DNA of 64,000 nt from Micromonospora sp. WMMD1082 (GTDB taxonomy: Bacteria; Actinomycetota; Actinomycetes; Mycobacteriales; Micromonosporaceae), in contig NZ_JARUBM010000002.1 in assembly GCF_029626175.1 (NCBI RefSeq), positions 4,481,001-4,545,000 on the forward strand, written 5' to 3'. Position numbers and translations under genes: made by a program. This document shows, one piece after another, positions 32,145 through 41,148 of this stretch. The number at the start of each line of letters is the position of its first letter. Positions within the stretch are counted from its first letter, which is position 1. A model generated the notes under the pieces. The model searched no databases and was not told where the DNA came from. It was given only the letters and a program-made list of their open reading frames with translations.

Positions 32145-34867
32145 CCTCACCACCGTCGCTGTCCACGCCGGGTTGGTGCCTGCTTCGGATTCCGGTGCTG
32201 CCGGCGGTGCCGGCCGACGCTGCGCCCGACGGCCTGGCGCGGCAACTGTTGGAGCTGGCCATCGACTACGCGACCGTGTTCCAGCGCGCGACCGAGGATG
32301 ACCGGGAGTGGCAGGACCCAGCAACGCGGTGGGCGGTCTACGGCAGCCGGGCCACCTACCGCCCGACCCCCTTCGGCGTGTTCAGTTTCAGCCTGCTGGC
32401 CGAGGTCGACGACGGTGACGGCGTGCCCGCCACCCGGCTCGAACTCGAGACCGACGTGCGGCTGCGCCGCCTCGACCTGCCGGGGCAGACCGGCGAATGG
32501 TTCGTCAACCCCTCCCTTGCGGCCGAGCACGGCCGGTGGTCGTACCTGCACCCGGAGAAGGGCGGGATCACCTCCATGTCGGAGGCCCCCGGCGCGCGCC
32601 GGCTCGCGGAGCGTCTCGCCGCACAGCTCGCCGCCGCACCCCGATCGGCGCGGGAGTGGGCAACGGTGCTGGGCGGCGAGGCCGAGTTCGACCTCTGCGT
32701 GGGCCGCCGGCTGCTGCTGCCGCAGCACACGCCACCGATGTTGGTCGACCTGGCCGAGCCGGCCGCGCCCACCGAGGCGGTCAAGGCGGCGCTGGCCACG
32801 GAGCGGCCGTTCCGGGACGACCAGTTCGTGGACGCGTTCAGCGATGTCCGACTCCGACTCCCCGGGGCGGACGCCGCGGCGCTGCTCGACGGGGCCGGCC
32901 AACTCCTGGAGGGGCAGTGGCGCCCCCGCCGACTCGACCGGGTGCGGGATCACGTGGCGGGCGGCTACACCGGCGCGGCGGTGCCGTTGGTGTGGTTGCT
33001 GACCGCTCCGGTGGACCATCCGTTGGGCAGCTGGCGGCGACCGGAGGCCGAGCCCGAGGGCACCAACCCCCTGGACCCCGCGCGGCGGCTGTTCGTGCCG
33101 CAGGCCCGTCGCGACAGCGGCGCGGTGCAGTGGTGGCAGGATGCGCTCACGTTGGACCAGTGGCGGGCGCGGCACCCATTGCCCGGCGGGGACGACGCTG
33201 GGCTTACCCACCCTCAGTTCGGAATGGTCAACGGCGCGCTGCTGGCCGAGCCGGTGGCCGGAGCGGACGCCTGGATCAAACTGGTCCTGCCGGGCTTCTG
33301 GGGCGGACCCGGCGCCAGGCTCAGTGAGCAGCTGGGGATTCCCAAGCTCGACCTCGGAACGGATCCCGGCTGGCTCCCGGTGGAGCTCGGGTGGGTCTCA
33401 CCGGACCGGCGGGCGCCGCTGGTCCGCCGGCCGGAGAGCGGGTTGCCCCGGCTCAACCTCAACCTGCCGCACCGCGCCGGTGACCTGCGACTGGCGGATC
33501 TGGCCGTGACCATGATGGCGGGGCGGCTCCAGTTGGTACACCGGTCCGACGGACGCTACGTGCAGCTGCGGTGGGACAGCCCGTTGACCTTGAGTAACAG
33601 GTTCAACCCGTGGGTGGTGCAGCTGCTGGGACTGCTGCTGGACGAGGCCCAGGGCCCGGCACTGGTCGCCGACCCGAGTCAGTGGGCCCCGCCGGGCGGG
33701 ATGGTCCCTCGCGTCACCACCGGCCGCTGCCTGGTGGCTCGGCGGAGCGTGGTCCTGGACGCGCAGCACCGCGTCGATCTCCTGACGTTGGCCGAGGACC
33801 CGGTGCAGTTGTGCGACGTGCTCACGGAGGTGGGGCTTGGGCCGCAACTGGAGGCGAGCGAGGGGCCGGACGTGACCATGCGACTGGATCTCACCGACGA
33901 CACCGCGCGGCGGTGGCTCGTCCGGCGGCTGCGTCGGGAGAGCCGGCTGGTGCTGCACGAGACCCTGCCGGTGGCGACGCTGGTGGAGTCGGAGCTGGGC
34001 GGGCACCTCCACGACGTGTGGGTGCCGTGGCGCGGTCCTGCTCCGCGACCGGTCCAGGCGATGTCCCGGAGCCGCCTGCTGGAGCGGCAGCCGGCCGCGG
34101 ATCCGGAGTGGACCAGCTGGTACGTCTACGCTCCCGAGCGGGTGGTGGAGTTGTGGCTGGCCCGTCCTGAGATCGTGGCGTTGATGCGCCAGGCCAACCT
34201 GTTCTACATCCGTTACCGGGACGAGCGGCCACATCTGCGGTTGCGGGTGCACCGTGGCGTCGATGCCGAGCCGTACCTGGCCGACCTGCGCGCTCACCTG
34301 GCGGCGATGGTGCCGCAGCAGCCCTGCGAGGTCGACGTCCGGAACTGGACACCAGAGGACCACCGGTACGGCGGGGCGACGAGCCGGGCCGATGCCGTAC
34401 GACTGTTCTGCGCCGACTCGGCCTGGTGGGCCCAGCGGCTCGCGGCCGGTCCGGACCAGACCGGCCGGTACACCCTGGCGGCTGCCCGGATCGCCGCCTG
34501 GTGCCGGCAGTTGGCTGGCGAGGAGAGGGCGTTGACCCTGCTCTGCGACCTGCGCGGGCTGGATCCCCGGCTGCCCAGCTCGCGGGCGCAGCGGGAGTGG
34601 ATGGAGAACTACCGGGCCGCTCGGTCGGACCTGGAACGGGCCTTCGACGCCGCGCTCGCCGAGCCGGAGCCTGGACTGGGCTACCTGGCCGGTCTCGACG
34701 GGGACGCCTATGCCACCGCGCTGAGCAGCCTCATCCACATGAGCGTCAACCGCGGGCTGCCGATGGGACAGGCGGTCGGCCGGGAGTCAGAGCTCGTGCT
34801 GGCGGCGGCGCGGTTGTTGAAGGGCCGACAGGCGCGGGCAGTCCGGGGCAGGGCCGTCGATGGCTGA
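32141..34867 (+). CDS. LanB-type lanthipeptide dehydratase
   Basis: A 908-residue class I dehydratase that uses glutamyl-tRNA to glutamylate Ser/Thr of the precursor and then eliminates glutamate to form Dha/Dhb. The N-terminal Lant_dehydr_N domain carries SRATYRPTPFGVFSFSLLAE near residue 68, the conserved TPFG block. The C-terminal elimination domain (SpaB_C) begins near residue 660 (EWTSWYVYAPERVVELWLAR) and has NLFYIRYRDERPHLRLRVH and the ending SSLIHMSVNRGLPMGQAVGR. Both domains are in one chain, unlike the split enzymes of thiopeptide clusters. ATG 32141 lies in the preceding stop (ATGA). Confidence 0.88.
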   Translation: MTSPPSLSTPGWCLLRIPVLPAVPADAAPDGLARQLLELAIDYATVFQRATEDDREWQDPATRWAVYGSRATYRPTPFGVFSFSLLAEVDDGDGVPATRLELETDVRLRRLDLPGQTGEWFVNPSLAAEHGRWSYLHPEKGGITSMSEAPGARRLAERLAAQLAAAPRSAREWATVLGGEAEFDLCVGRRLLLPQHTPPMLVDLAEPAAPTEAVKAALATERPFRDDQFVDAFSDVRLRLPGADAAALLDGAGQLLEGQWRPRRLDRVRDHVAGGYTGAAVPLVWLLTAPVDHPLGSWRRPEAEPEGTNPLDPARRLFVPQARRDSGAVQWWQDALTLDQWRARHPLPGGDDAGLTHPQFGMVNGALLAEPVAGADAWIKLVLPGFWGGPGARLSEQLGIPKLDLGTDPGWLPVELGWVSPDRRAPLVRRPESGLPRLNLNLPHRAGDLRLADLAVTMMAGRLQLVHRSDGRYVQLRWDSPLTLSNRFNPWVVQLLGLLLDEAQGPALVADPSQWAPPGGMVPRVTTGRCLVARRSVVLDAQHRVDLLTLAEDPVQLCDVLTEVGLGPQLEASEGPDVTMRLDLTDDTARRWLVRRLRRESRLVLHETLPVATLVESELGGHLHDVWVPWRGPAPRPVQAMSRSRLLERQPAADPEWTSWYVYAPERVVELWLARPEIVALMRQANLFYIRYRDERPHLRLRVHRGVDAEPYLADLRAHLAAMVPQQPCEVDVRNWTPEDHRYGGATSRADAVRLFCADSAWWAQRLAAGPDQTGRYTLAAARIAAWCRQLAGEERALTLLCDLRGLDPRLPSSRAQREWMENYRAARSDLERAFDAALAEPEPGLGYLAGLDGDAYATALSSLIHMSVNRGLPMGQAVGRESELVLAAARLLKGRQARAVRGRAVDG

Positions 34868-35939
34868 GGCCGATGCCGCCCGACGGCTGCTGCGTCGGCT
34901 CGTCACCGAGCTACGGCAGCGGGGGCACGCGAGCCTGGAGGCGGTGGCCGCGCTCGCCCTGCTGGCGTCCCGACTGGGCCAACAGGCCCTGGCGGCATCT
35001 CTGACCGAGCTGGCCGTGCGGGGCGGACCGGCGCCCGACTTCCGGGTCAGCTGGCTTCGCCACCGGCTGGTGGCCGAGTGCCTGTCGCCTGGCCCTGACC
35101 ACGCCGAGACGTTGGCCTGGACCCGGGCGGAGGCGGTGGACGTGGCCACTGCCTTCTACCGGCACTACACCGAGGCCGGTGACCTCGATCTGATCAACGG
35201 TGCCGGTGGGGTCGGGATGACACTGTGGGACCTCGCCGACGAGGCGGCTCGCGCCAGGATGACGCCGTCCCTCACCCAGATCGCGCTGTCCCTCGGCGAA
35301 CTCGAGTCGCACGGTCTCTACCACGGCCGCAGCGGCGGAATCCTGCTGCTGCGGATGCTGGGCCACCGCTACGGTCAGGACCCATCGGTGACCGCAGCGG
35401 TCGACGCGCTGGTCCGGCATGTGGCGCAGCAGGATGCCGCCGTCCTCGACAGCGGCTGGTGGGGCGTCAGCGGCGTCACCATGTGCTACGGCCAGCCCGG
35501 GATGCTGACCGCGCTGGGGCCGGAGGTCGACCCGGACGTGCTGGCGGGGTTGGTCAACGCCGCGATCACCGGCCCGGCCCTGGCACGGCTGGACGGGCTG
35601 CTGGCCGCCCCCGGCTCAGACCTGACCGTCTGCCACGGCCTGGCCGGGCTGAGCCTGGTCACCACGCTCGCTCCCGGATGGCGGGAACTGGTCGGCCCGG
35701 ACCGCCAGGTCCGGTTGGCGGCGCGGCTCGCCCATCACCTGGACCAGATCGATGACCAGGCGGTCGGCGCCGTGTTCGACACGCCTTTCAAGTTGTCGGT
35801 GATCGAAGGGACGCTCGGGGTGGCACTGGCGCTGGCGGAGGCCGAGACCACGTCGTGGCCGTGGTGGGGAGTCTGCGTGAGCCTGGGGGACGGATCCGCC
35901 GCCGTGGCCGGTGGTCAAACGATGGGGAGCAGCCGATGA
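34860..35939 (+). CDS. LanC-type lanthipeptide cyclase
   Basis: A 359-residue cyclase that adds Cys thiols to dehydrated residues to make (methyl)lanthionine rings. The zinc ligands are in place: Cys in VTMCYGQPGMLT and Cys-His in LTVCHGLAGLS. The glycine-rich helical-repeat motifs appear as NGAGGVGMTLWDLADE and LYHGRSGGILLLRML. The first 75 residues are extra compared with compact LanC proteins. It overlaps lanB by eight bases and the exporter gene by four, so the three are made together. The residue before the CYG is Met instead of the usual Trp, a small departure. Confidence 0.87.
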   Translation: MAEADAARRLLRRLVTELRQRGHASLEAVAALALLASRLGQQALAASLTELAVRGGPAPDFRVSWLRHRLVAECLSPGPDHAETLAWTRAEAVDVATAFYRHYTEAGDLDLINGAGGVGMTLWDLADEAARARMTPSLTQIALSLGELESHGLYHGRSGGILLLRMLGHRYGQDPSVTAAVDALVRHVAQQDAAVLDSGWWGVSGVTMCYGQPGMLTALGPEVDPDVLAGLVNAAITGPALARLDGLLAAPGSDLTVCHGLAGLSLVTTLAPGWRELVGPDRQVRLAARLAHHLDQIDDQAVGAVFDTPFKLSVIEGTLGVALALAEAETTSWPWWGVCVSLGDGSAAVAGGQTMGSSR

Positions 35940-38023
35940 CGGCCACACTTCAGACCGAAGACAACGACTGCGGCGTGTGGGCACTGGTCGCCAGCCTGCG
36001 CCTGCTGGGGCACCAGTTTTCCGAGTCGGCGTTGCGGGATGCGCTGGCCACCCGGGGCGCGTTGTCGCTACGGGATCTGCGGGACATCTGCGCCGAGGTG
36101 GTGGGCGTGCGTTACCGCGGCCGGAGGGACGTTCCGTTCGCCGAACTCACCCCGGGCACCATCGTCCACCTGCGTGCCGACCACTTCATCACCGTCGAGC
36201 GGTGGCGCGGGCGGCGCGTACGGATCTTCGACCCCTCGGTCGGGTACGGGTGGCTGACCGAGCCCGCCTACCAGGAGCAGGCCAGCGGCTGGGTGCTGGC
36301 ACCGGCCACGCCGGAACCGGCGGCGGGGGCATCTCGGCGTCCGTGGACGGCGACTCGGGCCGCCTGGCTGTGGCCGATGCTGCGCTCCGGGCAGATCACT
36401 TTCCGGCAGGTCGTGCCGATCCTCGCGATGAGCCTGCTGCTCTACACCGGTCTGACCCTGCTCAACATGATCCTGCTGCCGTACCTGAACGAGGTCGCCG
36501 TCGGCGGCAGGGTGGCCACCCCCACCCTGGTCACCGCGTTGGTGACGTTCAGTGTCGCGGTCAGCGCGCTGTTCTGGGTGCGGCATCGGCAGCTGACCTC
36601 GCTGGGGCTGTCGTTCGACCGGGCCATGCTGGGCGAGCTGGTCGACCGGTTGACCCGCACGTCGGCGCGGACGGAGATGACCTCGGGCGATGTGCTGCAC
36701 CGGGTGCAGAGCGCCCGCGCCGTCCGGGAGGCCGGCACCGGTCTGGCGCTGTCGCTGTTCACCGACGCGGTGGCCGTGGTGATCCTGCTGGGGTTCATGG
36801 CGACGATGTCGTTGCCGCTGACCGGCGTGGTGGCCGGTATCGCCGCACTCCACATCGTCCTCACCATCCTCGGGCGGATCCCGATCAACCGCCGTTTCGA
36901 GGAGCAACTGCGACTCGACGGGGAGCTGCAGGATCTGCTGATCAGCATCTCCCAGGGGTTGACCACCTACCGAGGGATCGGTGCGGTCTCACACCTCGAG
37001 GCCGAGCATGCCCGCCGGCTCGACCGGCTGCAACGGTCGGTCCGCGGGCTCGAATACCGGCTGGCCTGGGTGTACGGACCGAGCAGCGCCCTGCGGTACG
37101 CCGGCCTGTACGTGATCCTCGTGGTGGGCTCGGTGCTGCTGTCCGCGGGCCTGGTCAACACCGGAGAGCTGTTCGGGTTCCTCACCCTGGGTGGCACGGT
37201 ACTGTTCTCGATCACCGCGATCGCGCAGAGCCTCACCAACGCCGCCACGCTGGAGCGGCAACTGCGGTACGTGACGAGCCTGTTCACGTTGCCGGTGATG
37301 GAGCGGGGTACCCGTACCGAACCGGTGCCGGAGGCGCCGGCGGTGGTGCTGGACGGGGTCCGGGTGCACCGCCCGAGGGAGCACTTCGACCTGCGGCTGG
37401 ACCTGCGGGTGGAGCGGGGCGAGACGGTGACCGTCAGCGGTGTGAGCGGGGTCGGCAAGTCCACCATGGTGCAGATCATGAGCGGCCTGGACCCGGTGCC
37501 CGCCGGGCGGGCGACCGTCTTCGGGGTGCCGATGGCGGACTGGGATCCGGATCGGCTCCGCCCGCTGGTGTGCTACGTCCCGCCCCGGTCCGACTTCCTG
37601 CACACGACGATCCGGGAGAGCCTGTCCAGCGGGGCGACCGACGTGACCGACGAGGAGATCCACGACCTGCTCGCGGTGATGGAGCTGACCGAAGTGATAC
37701 GTCCGCTGCGGCTGGGGTTGCGCACCCAGCTGCGGATCAACGCCTCGACCTTCAGCGCGGGAGAGGTGCAGCGCTTCGCGTTGGCCCGGGCGCTGCTGCG
37801 CCGACCGTCGCTGCTGATTCTCGACGAGGCGACCAACTCCCTGGACCGGGACCTGGAACTGCGGCTGCTCGTGGAGGCGCGGCGGCGGGTGGAGACGCTG
37901 ATCGTGGTCAGTCATCGCCCGGTCGCCGAGCACCTCGACAGCCGGCACGTGCGGATAGTGCGGGATGACAGCGGCGTGTCCCGGCTCGAGTCGACGGCGA
38001 GCGCGGCGGTCGTCGGTGGCTGA
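35936..38023 (+). CDS. C39-peptidase ABC exporter (LanT-type)
   Basis: A 695-residue bifunctional exporter that cuts leaders after GG and exports the peptide. The N-terminal C39 domain has the catalytic QTEDNDCGVWAL (Cys12), His in ADHFITVERWRG and Asp in IFDPSVGYGWL, so it appears active. A six-helix ABC membrane region spans about 155-430. The ATPase has Walker A SGVSGVGKSTMV, signature TFSAGEVQRFALARALL (SAGE replacing SGGQ) and Walker B LLILDEATNSLD. Such peptidase exporters usually belong to class II lanthipeptide or bacteriocin systems, so its pairing with LanB/LanC is notable. Confidence 0.9.
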   Translation: MTATLQTEDNDCGVWALVASLRLLGHQFSESALRDALATRGALSLRDLRDICAEVVGVRYRGRRDVPFAELTPGTIVHLRADHFITVERWRGRRVRIFDPSVGYGWLTEPAYQEQASGWVLAPATPEPAAGASRRPWTATRAAWLWPMLRSGQITFRQVVPILAMSLLLYTGLTLLNMILLPYLNEVAVGGRVATPTLVTALVTFSVAVSALFWVRHRQLTSLGLSFDRAMLGELVDRLTRTSARTEMTSGDVLHRVQSARAVREAGTGLALSLFTDAVAVVILLGFMATMSLPLTGVVAGIAALHIVLTILGRIPINRRFEEQLRLDGELQDLLISISQGLTTYRGIGAVSHLEAEHARRLDRLQRSVRGLEYRLAWVYGPSSALRYAGLYVILVVGSVLLSAGLVNTGELFGFLTLGGTVLFSITAIAQSLTNAATLERQLRYVTSLFTLPVMERGTRTEPVPEAPAVVLDGVRVHRPREHFDLRLDLRVERGETVTVSGVSGVGKSTMVQIMSGLDPVPAGRATVFGVPMADWDPDRLRPLVCYVPPRSDFLHTTIRESLSSGATDVTDEEIHDLLAVMELTEVIRPLRLGLRTQLRINASTFSAGEVQRFALARALLRRPSLLILDEATNSLDRDLELRLLVEARRRVETLIVVSHRPVAEHLDSRHVRIVRDDSGVSRLESTASAAVVGG

Positions 38024-38855
38024 GGGAGTACGCGGCGTCCACGCCTACTGGCAGCTACCCAGCCGGCTGCCCCGGGCGTACCGGCAGCTGTCCCGGGTGA
38101 CCTGGCTGCTGAGCATCCGCTCGTGGCAGCGGTACGCCGGCCCGATCACGCTCTACGCCGACCCGCCCACGATGGAGTGGCTTGACCGGATCGGCTGGCT
38201 CAGCTGCTATGACCAGACCGAGACCCTGGACGACCGGGATCTCGACCAGCGCTACGACCGGGTCGCCTGCTTCGCGTTGCCGAAGCTGCTCGCTCTGGAC
38301 CGGTACCCGGACGCGGTGCTGGTGGACACCGATGCCTACCTGCGCACCCGGCTGCGTCTGCCCGCCGCCGGATCGATCTTCGCGCATCTGGAGCGCGGCG
38401 ACGCCGACTTCTACTCCCGGCTACGGGAGCTGCGCAATCCGGCCGGGGTGGAGCTGCCCGACTCGCCGCCGGTGGTCGGTAACACCTCGCTGTTCCGGGC
38501 GGCCAGCCCGCAGCTGGCACGCCGGATCAGCCACGCCGGGCTCAGCTTCCTGGAGGGCAACCCGAGCACCCCGGGCCGCGATGTCCACCTGCACATGACC
38601 GTCGCCGAGCAGGTGCTCGCCACCCACCTGACCACCGTGGCGGGGCATCAGGTGGTGAACCTGTTCGACGCGCTGTGGTGCCCACGGACGCTGCGCTGGC
38701 TGACCGATCCGCCCCACTTCGGCCACCTGTGGAACCTCAAGCGAGGGGCGCCGGCCGAGCACCTGCTCGCCGCGTACGTGTCGGTCACCCGGACGCTCCG
38801 GGACGAGTACGGCGTCGCCCCGGACCGGACGCGCGCACTGCTGGAGCAGACATGA
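38016..38855 (+). CDS. Putative nucleotide-sugar glycosyltransferase (GT-A-like)
   Basis: A 279-residue protein with features of a GT-A sugar transferase: an N-terminal alternating segment (SWQRYAGPITLYADPPTMEW) and a DxD-type motif in RYPDAVLVDTDAYLRTRL near residue 107, where metal and sugar nucleotide would bind, then a conserved GNTSLFRAASPQL. No specific family can be named with confidence. The GTG start at 38016 overlaps the exporter end by eight bases, and the stop overlaps the next ATG by four, so it is part of the operon. It may glycosylate the lanthipeptide or a carrier. Confidence 0.5.
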   Translation: MAEGVRGVHAYWQLPSRLPRAYRQLSRVTWLLSIRSWQRYAGPITLYADPPTMEWLDRIGWLSCYDQTETLDDRDLDQRYDRVACFALPKLLALDRYPDAVLVDTDAYLRTRLRLPAAGSIFAHLERGDADFYSRLRELRNPAGVELPDSPPVVGNTSLFRAASPQLARRISHAGLSFLEGNPSTPGRDVHLHMTVAEQVLATHLTTVAGHQVVNLFDALWCPRTLRWLTDPPHFGHLWNLKRGAPAEHLLAAYVSVTRTLRDEYGVAPDRTRALLEQT

Positions 38856-40114
38856 TCTCGACCGAGCTGCTCGATCGGCTGGCGAACACGGGTGCTGAGC
38901 TGACCCTGCCGGCCGGTTCGACCGTACCGGGTGGACACCTTCCCGACTGGGTGCTGGAGCCGGAGTCGGTGGCGCAGCTCACCGCGCTGGTGCGGATTCT
39001 GCACGAGGGCGGCGTGGCCTGGCGGGTGGACGCCCGGGGCCGCAACTGGGGGTACGACGACTCCCGGGTCTGCGAGCCCGGGCTGCTCATCCGGCTGGCC
39101 CGGTTGGACCGGTTGCACCTCGACGTCGAACTCGGCCTGGCCACGGTGCAACCGGGGGTGACCTTCGCCCAGCTGGCCGAGGCGTTGCGGCGGGCCGACG
39201 CCCGTTTCCAGCTGCCCGCGCCGGGCTCCGGCCCGCACACCTCCGTGCTCGGCAACGCGTTGGAGCGTGGCCTACTCGCCGGCCTGAGCGAGCGGGAACA
39301 CTACTGTCGAGACTTTCTCGTCCTGCACCGCGACGGCGAACTCACGCGTCTGGGCTGGGCGGACGCCGCCAACGACCGGATCCGCCGGGCACTGCCCTAC
39401 CCGCCCGGACCACATGCGCAGGGCTCCCTGTTCCAGGCAGGCGGCTACGGACCGGTGGTGGTGGAGCTGACGCACGTGCTGCCGGTGGCGACCGCGCACA
39501 CGACCACGCTGGTGCTGTTGGCCGGTCACGAGCCGACCGAGGACCTGTTGCGTTGCTGGCGGGACCTGCTCCTGGAGGAACTGGTGACCTCCACCATCCT
39601 CACGTCGCCGGCCCGTCGCCGTGCTCAGGGCATCACCGTCGGCCACGACGGGCCCGTTCTCGACCTGTGCGTCTCTGCCGGTTCGCCGGCGATGCTGCGG
39701 GCCAAGGTTCTCGACGTGCAGCGGCTGGCCCGCCAGCACGGGCAGCGGCTGGCCGGCCGGCTTGGCGGCGCCGGCGATGACCTGGGCATCCTCGGCGGTG
39801 ACCAGAACCAGCCGGAGTCGGTCGGCCAGCTTCCGGAAGGGCTGGAATGGCACACCGCCACGTTGCCGTTCGCCCCCTCGACCGTCGCCGCCTTCGCCCG
39901 CGCCGTGCGGGCGGACCCGGTGTTGACGGACGTGCCATGGACTCTGCGCCCGATCGACTCGCGGGCGTTGGTCTGGCTGGCACCGTTCGTCTATCGCAAG
40001 GAGGACTCGGACAGCGGCGCCCTGCTGCGGCGCCGGGTGGCCGCCGTTGCCCGGCTCCGTCACGAGTTCGCCGTCCCGGCCTACCGATCCGGCGCGGTAC
40101 GGGGCGACCAATGA
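38852..40114 (+). CDS. VAO/PCMH-family FAD-linked oxidase
   Basis: A 420-residue flavoprotein of the vanillyl-alcohol oxidase/p-cresol methylhydroxylase superfamily. The FAD-binding domain is seen in WRVDARGRNWGYDDSRVCEP (GxNxGY loop), LIRLARLDRLHLDVELGLAT and VQPGVTFAQLAEALRRADAR, and the loop PGSGPHTSVLGNALERG near residue 126. The cap domain is less conserved and the usual FAD-linking His or Tyr is not obvious. Such enzymes oxidise alcohols, phenols or amines to carbonyls. Inside this operon it is most likely a peptide or sugar-tailoring oxidase, which is unusual for lanthipeptide clusters. Confidence 0.65.
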   Translation: MISTELLDRLANTGAELTLPAGSTVPGGHLPDWVLEPESVAQLTALVRILHEGGVAWRVDARGRNWGYDDSRVCEPGLLIRLARLDRLHLDVELGLATVQPGVTFAQLAEALRRADARFQLPAPGSGPHTSVLGNALERGLLAGLSEREHYCRDFLVLHRDGELTRLGWADAANDRIRRALPYPPGPHAQGSLFQAGGYGPVVVELTHVLPVATAHTTTLVLLAGHEPTEDLLRCWRDLLLEELVTSTILTSPARRRAQGITVGHDGPVLDLCVSAGSPAMLRAKVLDVQRLARQHGQRLAGRLGGAGDDLGILGGDQNQPESVGQLPEGLEWHTATLPFAPSTVAAFARAVRADPVLTDVPWTLRPIDSRALVWLAPFVYRKEDSDSGALLRRRVAAVARLRHEFAVPAYRSGAVRGDQ

Positions 40115-41148
40115 GTCATGTCCTGGTCACCAGCGTCCACCGGATCCACGCCGGACGGTCCGGGCAGGCGATTCACCTGCGCCAGCTCGTCGAGGCGCTG
40201 CGTGCCGTCGGCGAGCGGGTGACTGTCCTCGATGGCCCGATGGACCCGGGCAGTGCCGGCGCTGGCCACGGGGCAGGGCTGCGGTCACTCGCCGAACAGC
40301 TGGCGACCCTGCTGGCTCGGGACCGGCCCGATGCTGCCCTGATCTGGGGGCATCTGGGCGAGGAGACCGAGCTGGCGCGGCGGCTGGCGGCGGCGGGCGT
40401 GCCGACCGTGCTGGAGCATCCGGCCGCAGACCTGCAACCGGTGCCGGAGACGCTGCGGCTGGTCGACGAGGTGGTCGTCCCGTCCGAGTTCGCCCGGCAG
40501 TTGTTCACGTCGCAGGCGGGCCGCGAGGCCCGGGTGATCGAGCCGTGTCTGCGTGGCTGCGATTGCCCCGCGGAGTCGCCCCGCCACCTCGCGCATACCG
40601 GGCCGTACTGGCTGACATTCATCAATCCGGAGCCGGCCAAGGGCCTCGGGGTGGTGATGCACCTGGTGGCGGCCGTCAGCGGAGCGGGGCTACCGTTCCG
40701 GTTCCGGTTCGTCGAGGGGCGGTGGACGGCGTCCGATCTTGCCCGGCTGGGCATCGACCCGGCGAACCTGCCCGGCGTGGAGATCGTCGAATACCGCACC
40801 GACATCTGCGCGCTGTACGCCGAGACGGACCTGCTGCTCGTACCGAGCCTGTGGCAGGAGAGCTTCGGTATGGTCGCCCGCGAAGCCGTGATCCATGGCG
40901 TCCCGGTGGTGGCCACCCGGGTCGGCGGGCTACCGCAGGCGGTCGGTGCCGGCGGAGTCTGCCTCGAACCGCCGGAGTGCGGCGACCACTACCAGGTGCG
41001 GATGACGGCGGCGGAGGTCCGGACCTGGCTGGCGGCCGTGGTCACGGCGCTGCGCGGCGCCCACCGGCCTCAACCGGAGTTGCTGTCGCGCGCCACCTCG
41101 GACAGCGTCCGGGCGTACCGGGCGGTGCTGTGCTCGTCGCCAGGGTGA
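40111..41148 (+). CDS. GT-B glycosyltransferase (GT4-like)
   Basis: A 345-residue retaining-type glycosyltransferase. The N-terminal half has HVLVTSVHRIHAGRSGQAIH and RLVDEVVVPSEFARQLF (the VPSEF motif). The donor-binding half has TFINPEPAKGLGVVMHLVAA and LLLVPSLWQESFGMVAREAV, the E-x7-E region typical of GT4. The start overlaps the oxidase stop by four bases, making it the last gene of the operon. Its 3' end overlaps the convergent SARP gene by 79 bases on the opposite strand. Two sugar transferases in one cluster suggest a disaccharide or a sugar on the peptide. Confidence 0.72.
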   Translation: MSHVLVTSVHRIHAGRSGQAIHLRQLVEALRAVGERVTVLDGPMDPGSAGAGHGAGLRSLAEQLATLLARDRPDAALIWGHLGEETELARRLAAAGVPTVLEHPAADLQPVPETLRLVDEVVVPSEFARQLFTSQAGREARVIEPCLRGCDCPAESPRHLAHTGPYWLTFINPEPAKGLGVVMHLVAAVSGAGLPFRFRFVEGRWTASDLARLGIDPANLPGVEIVEYRTDICALYAETDLLLVPSLWQESFGMVAREAVIHGVPVVATRVGGLPQAVGAGGVCLEPPECGDHYQVRMTAAEVRTWLAAVVTALRGAHRPQPELLSRATSDSVRAYRAVLCSSPG

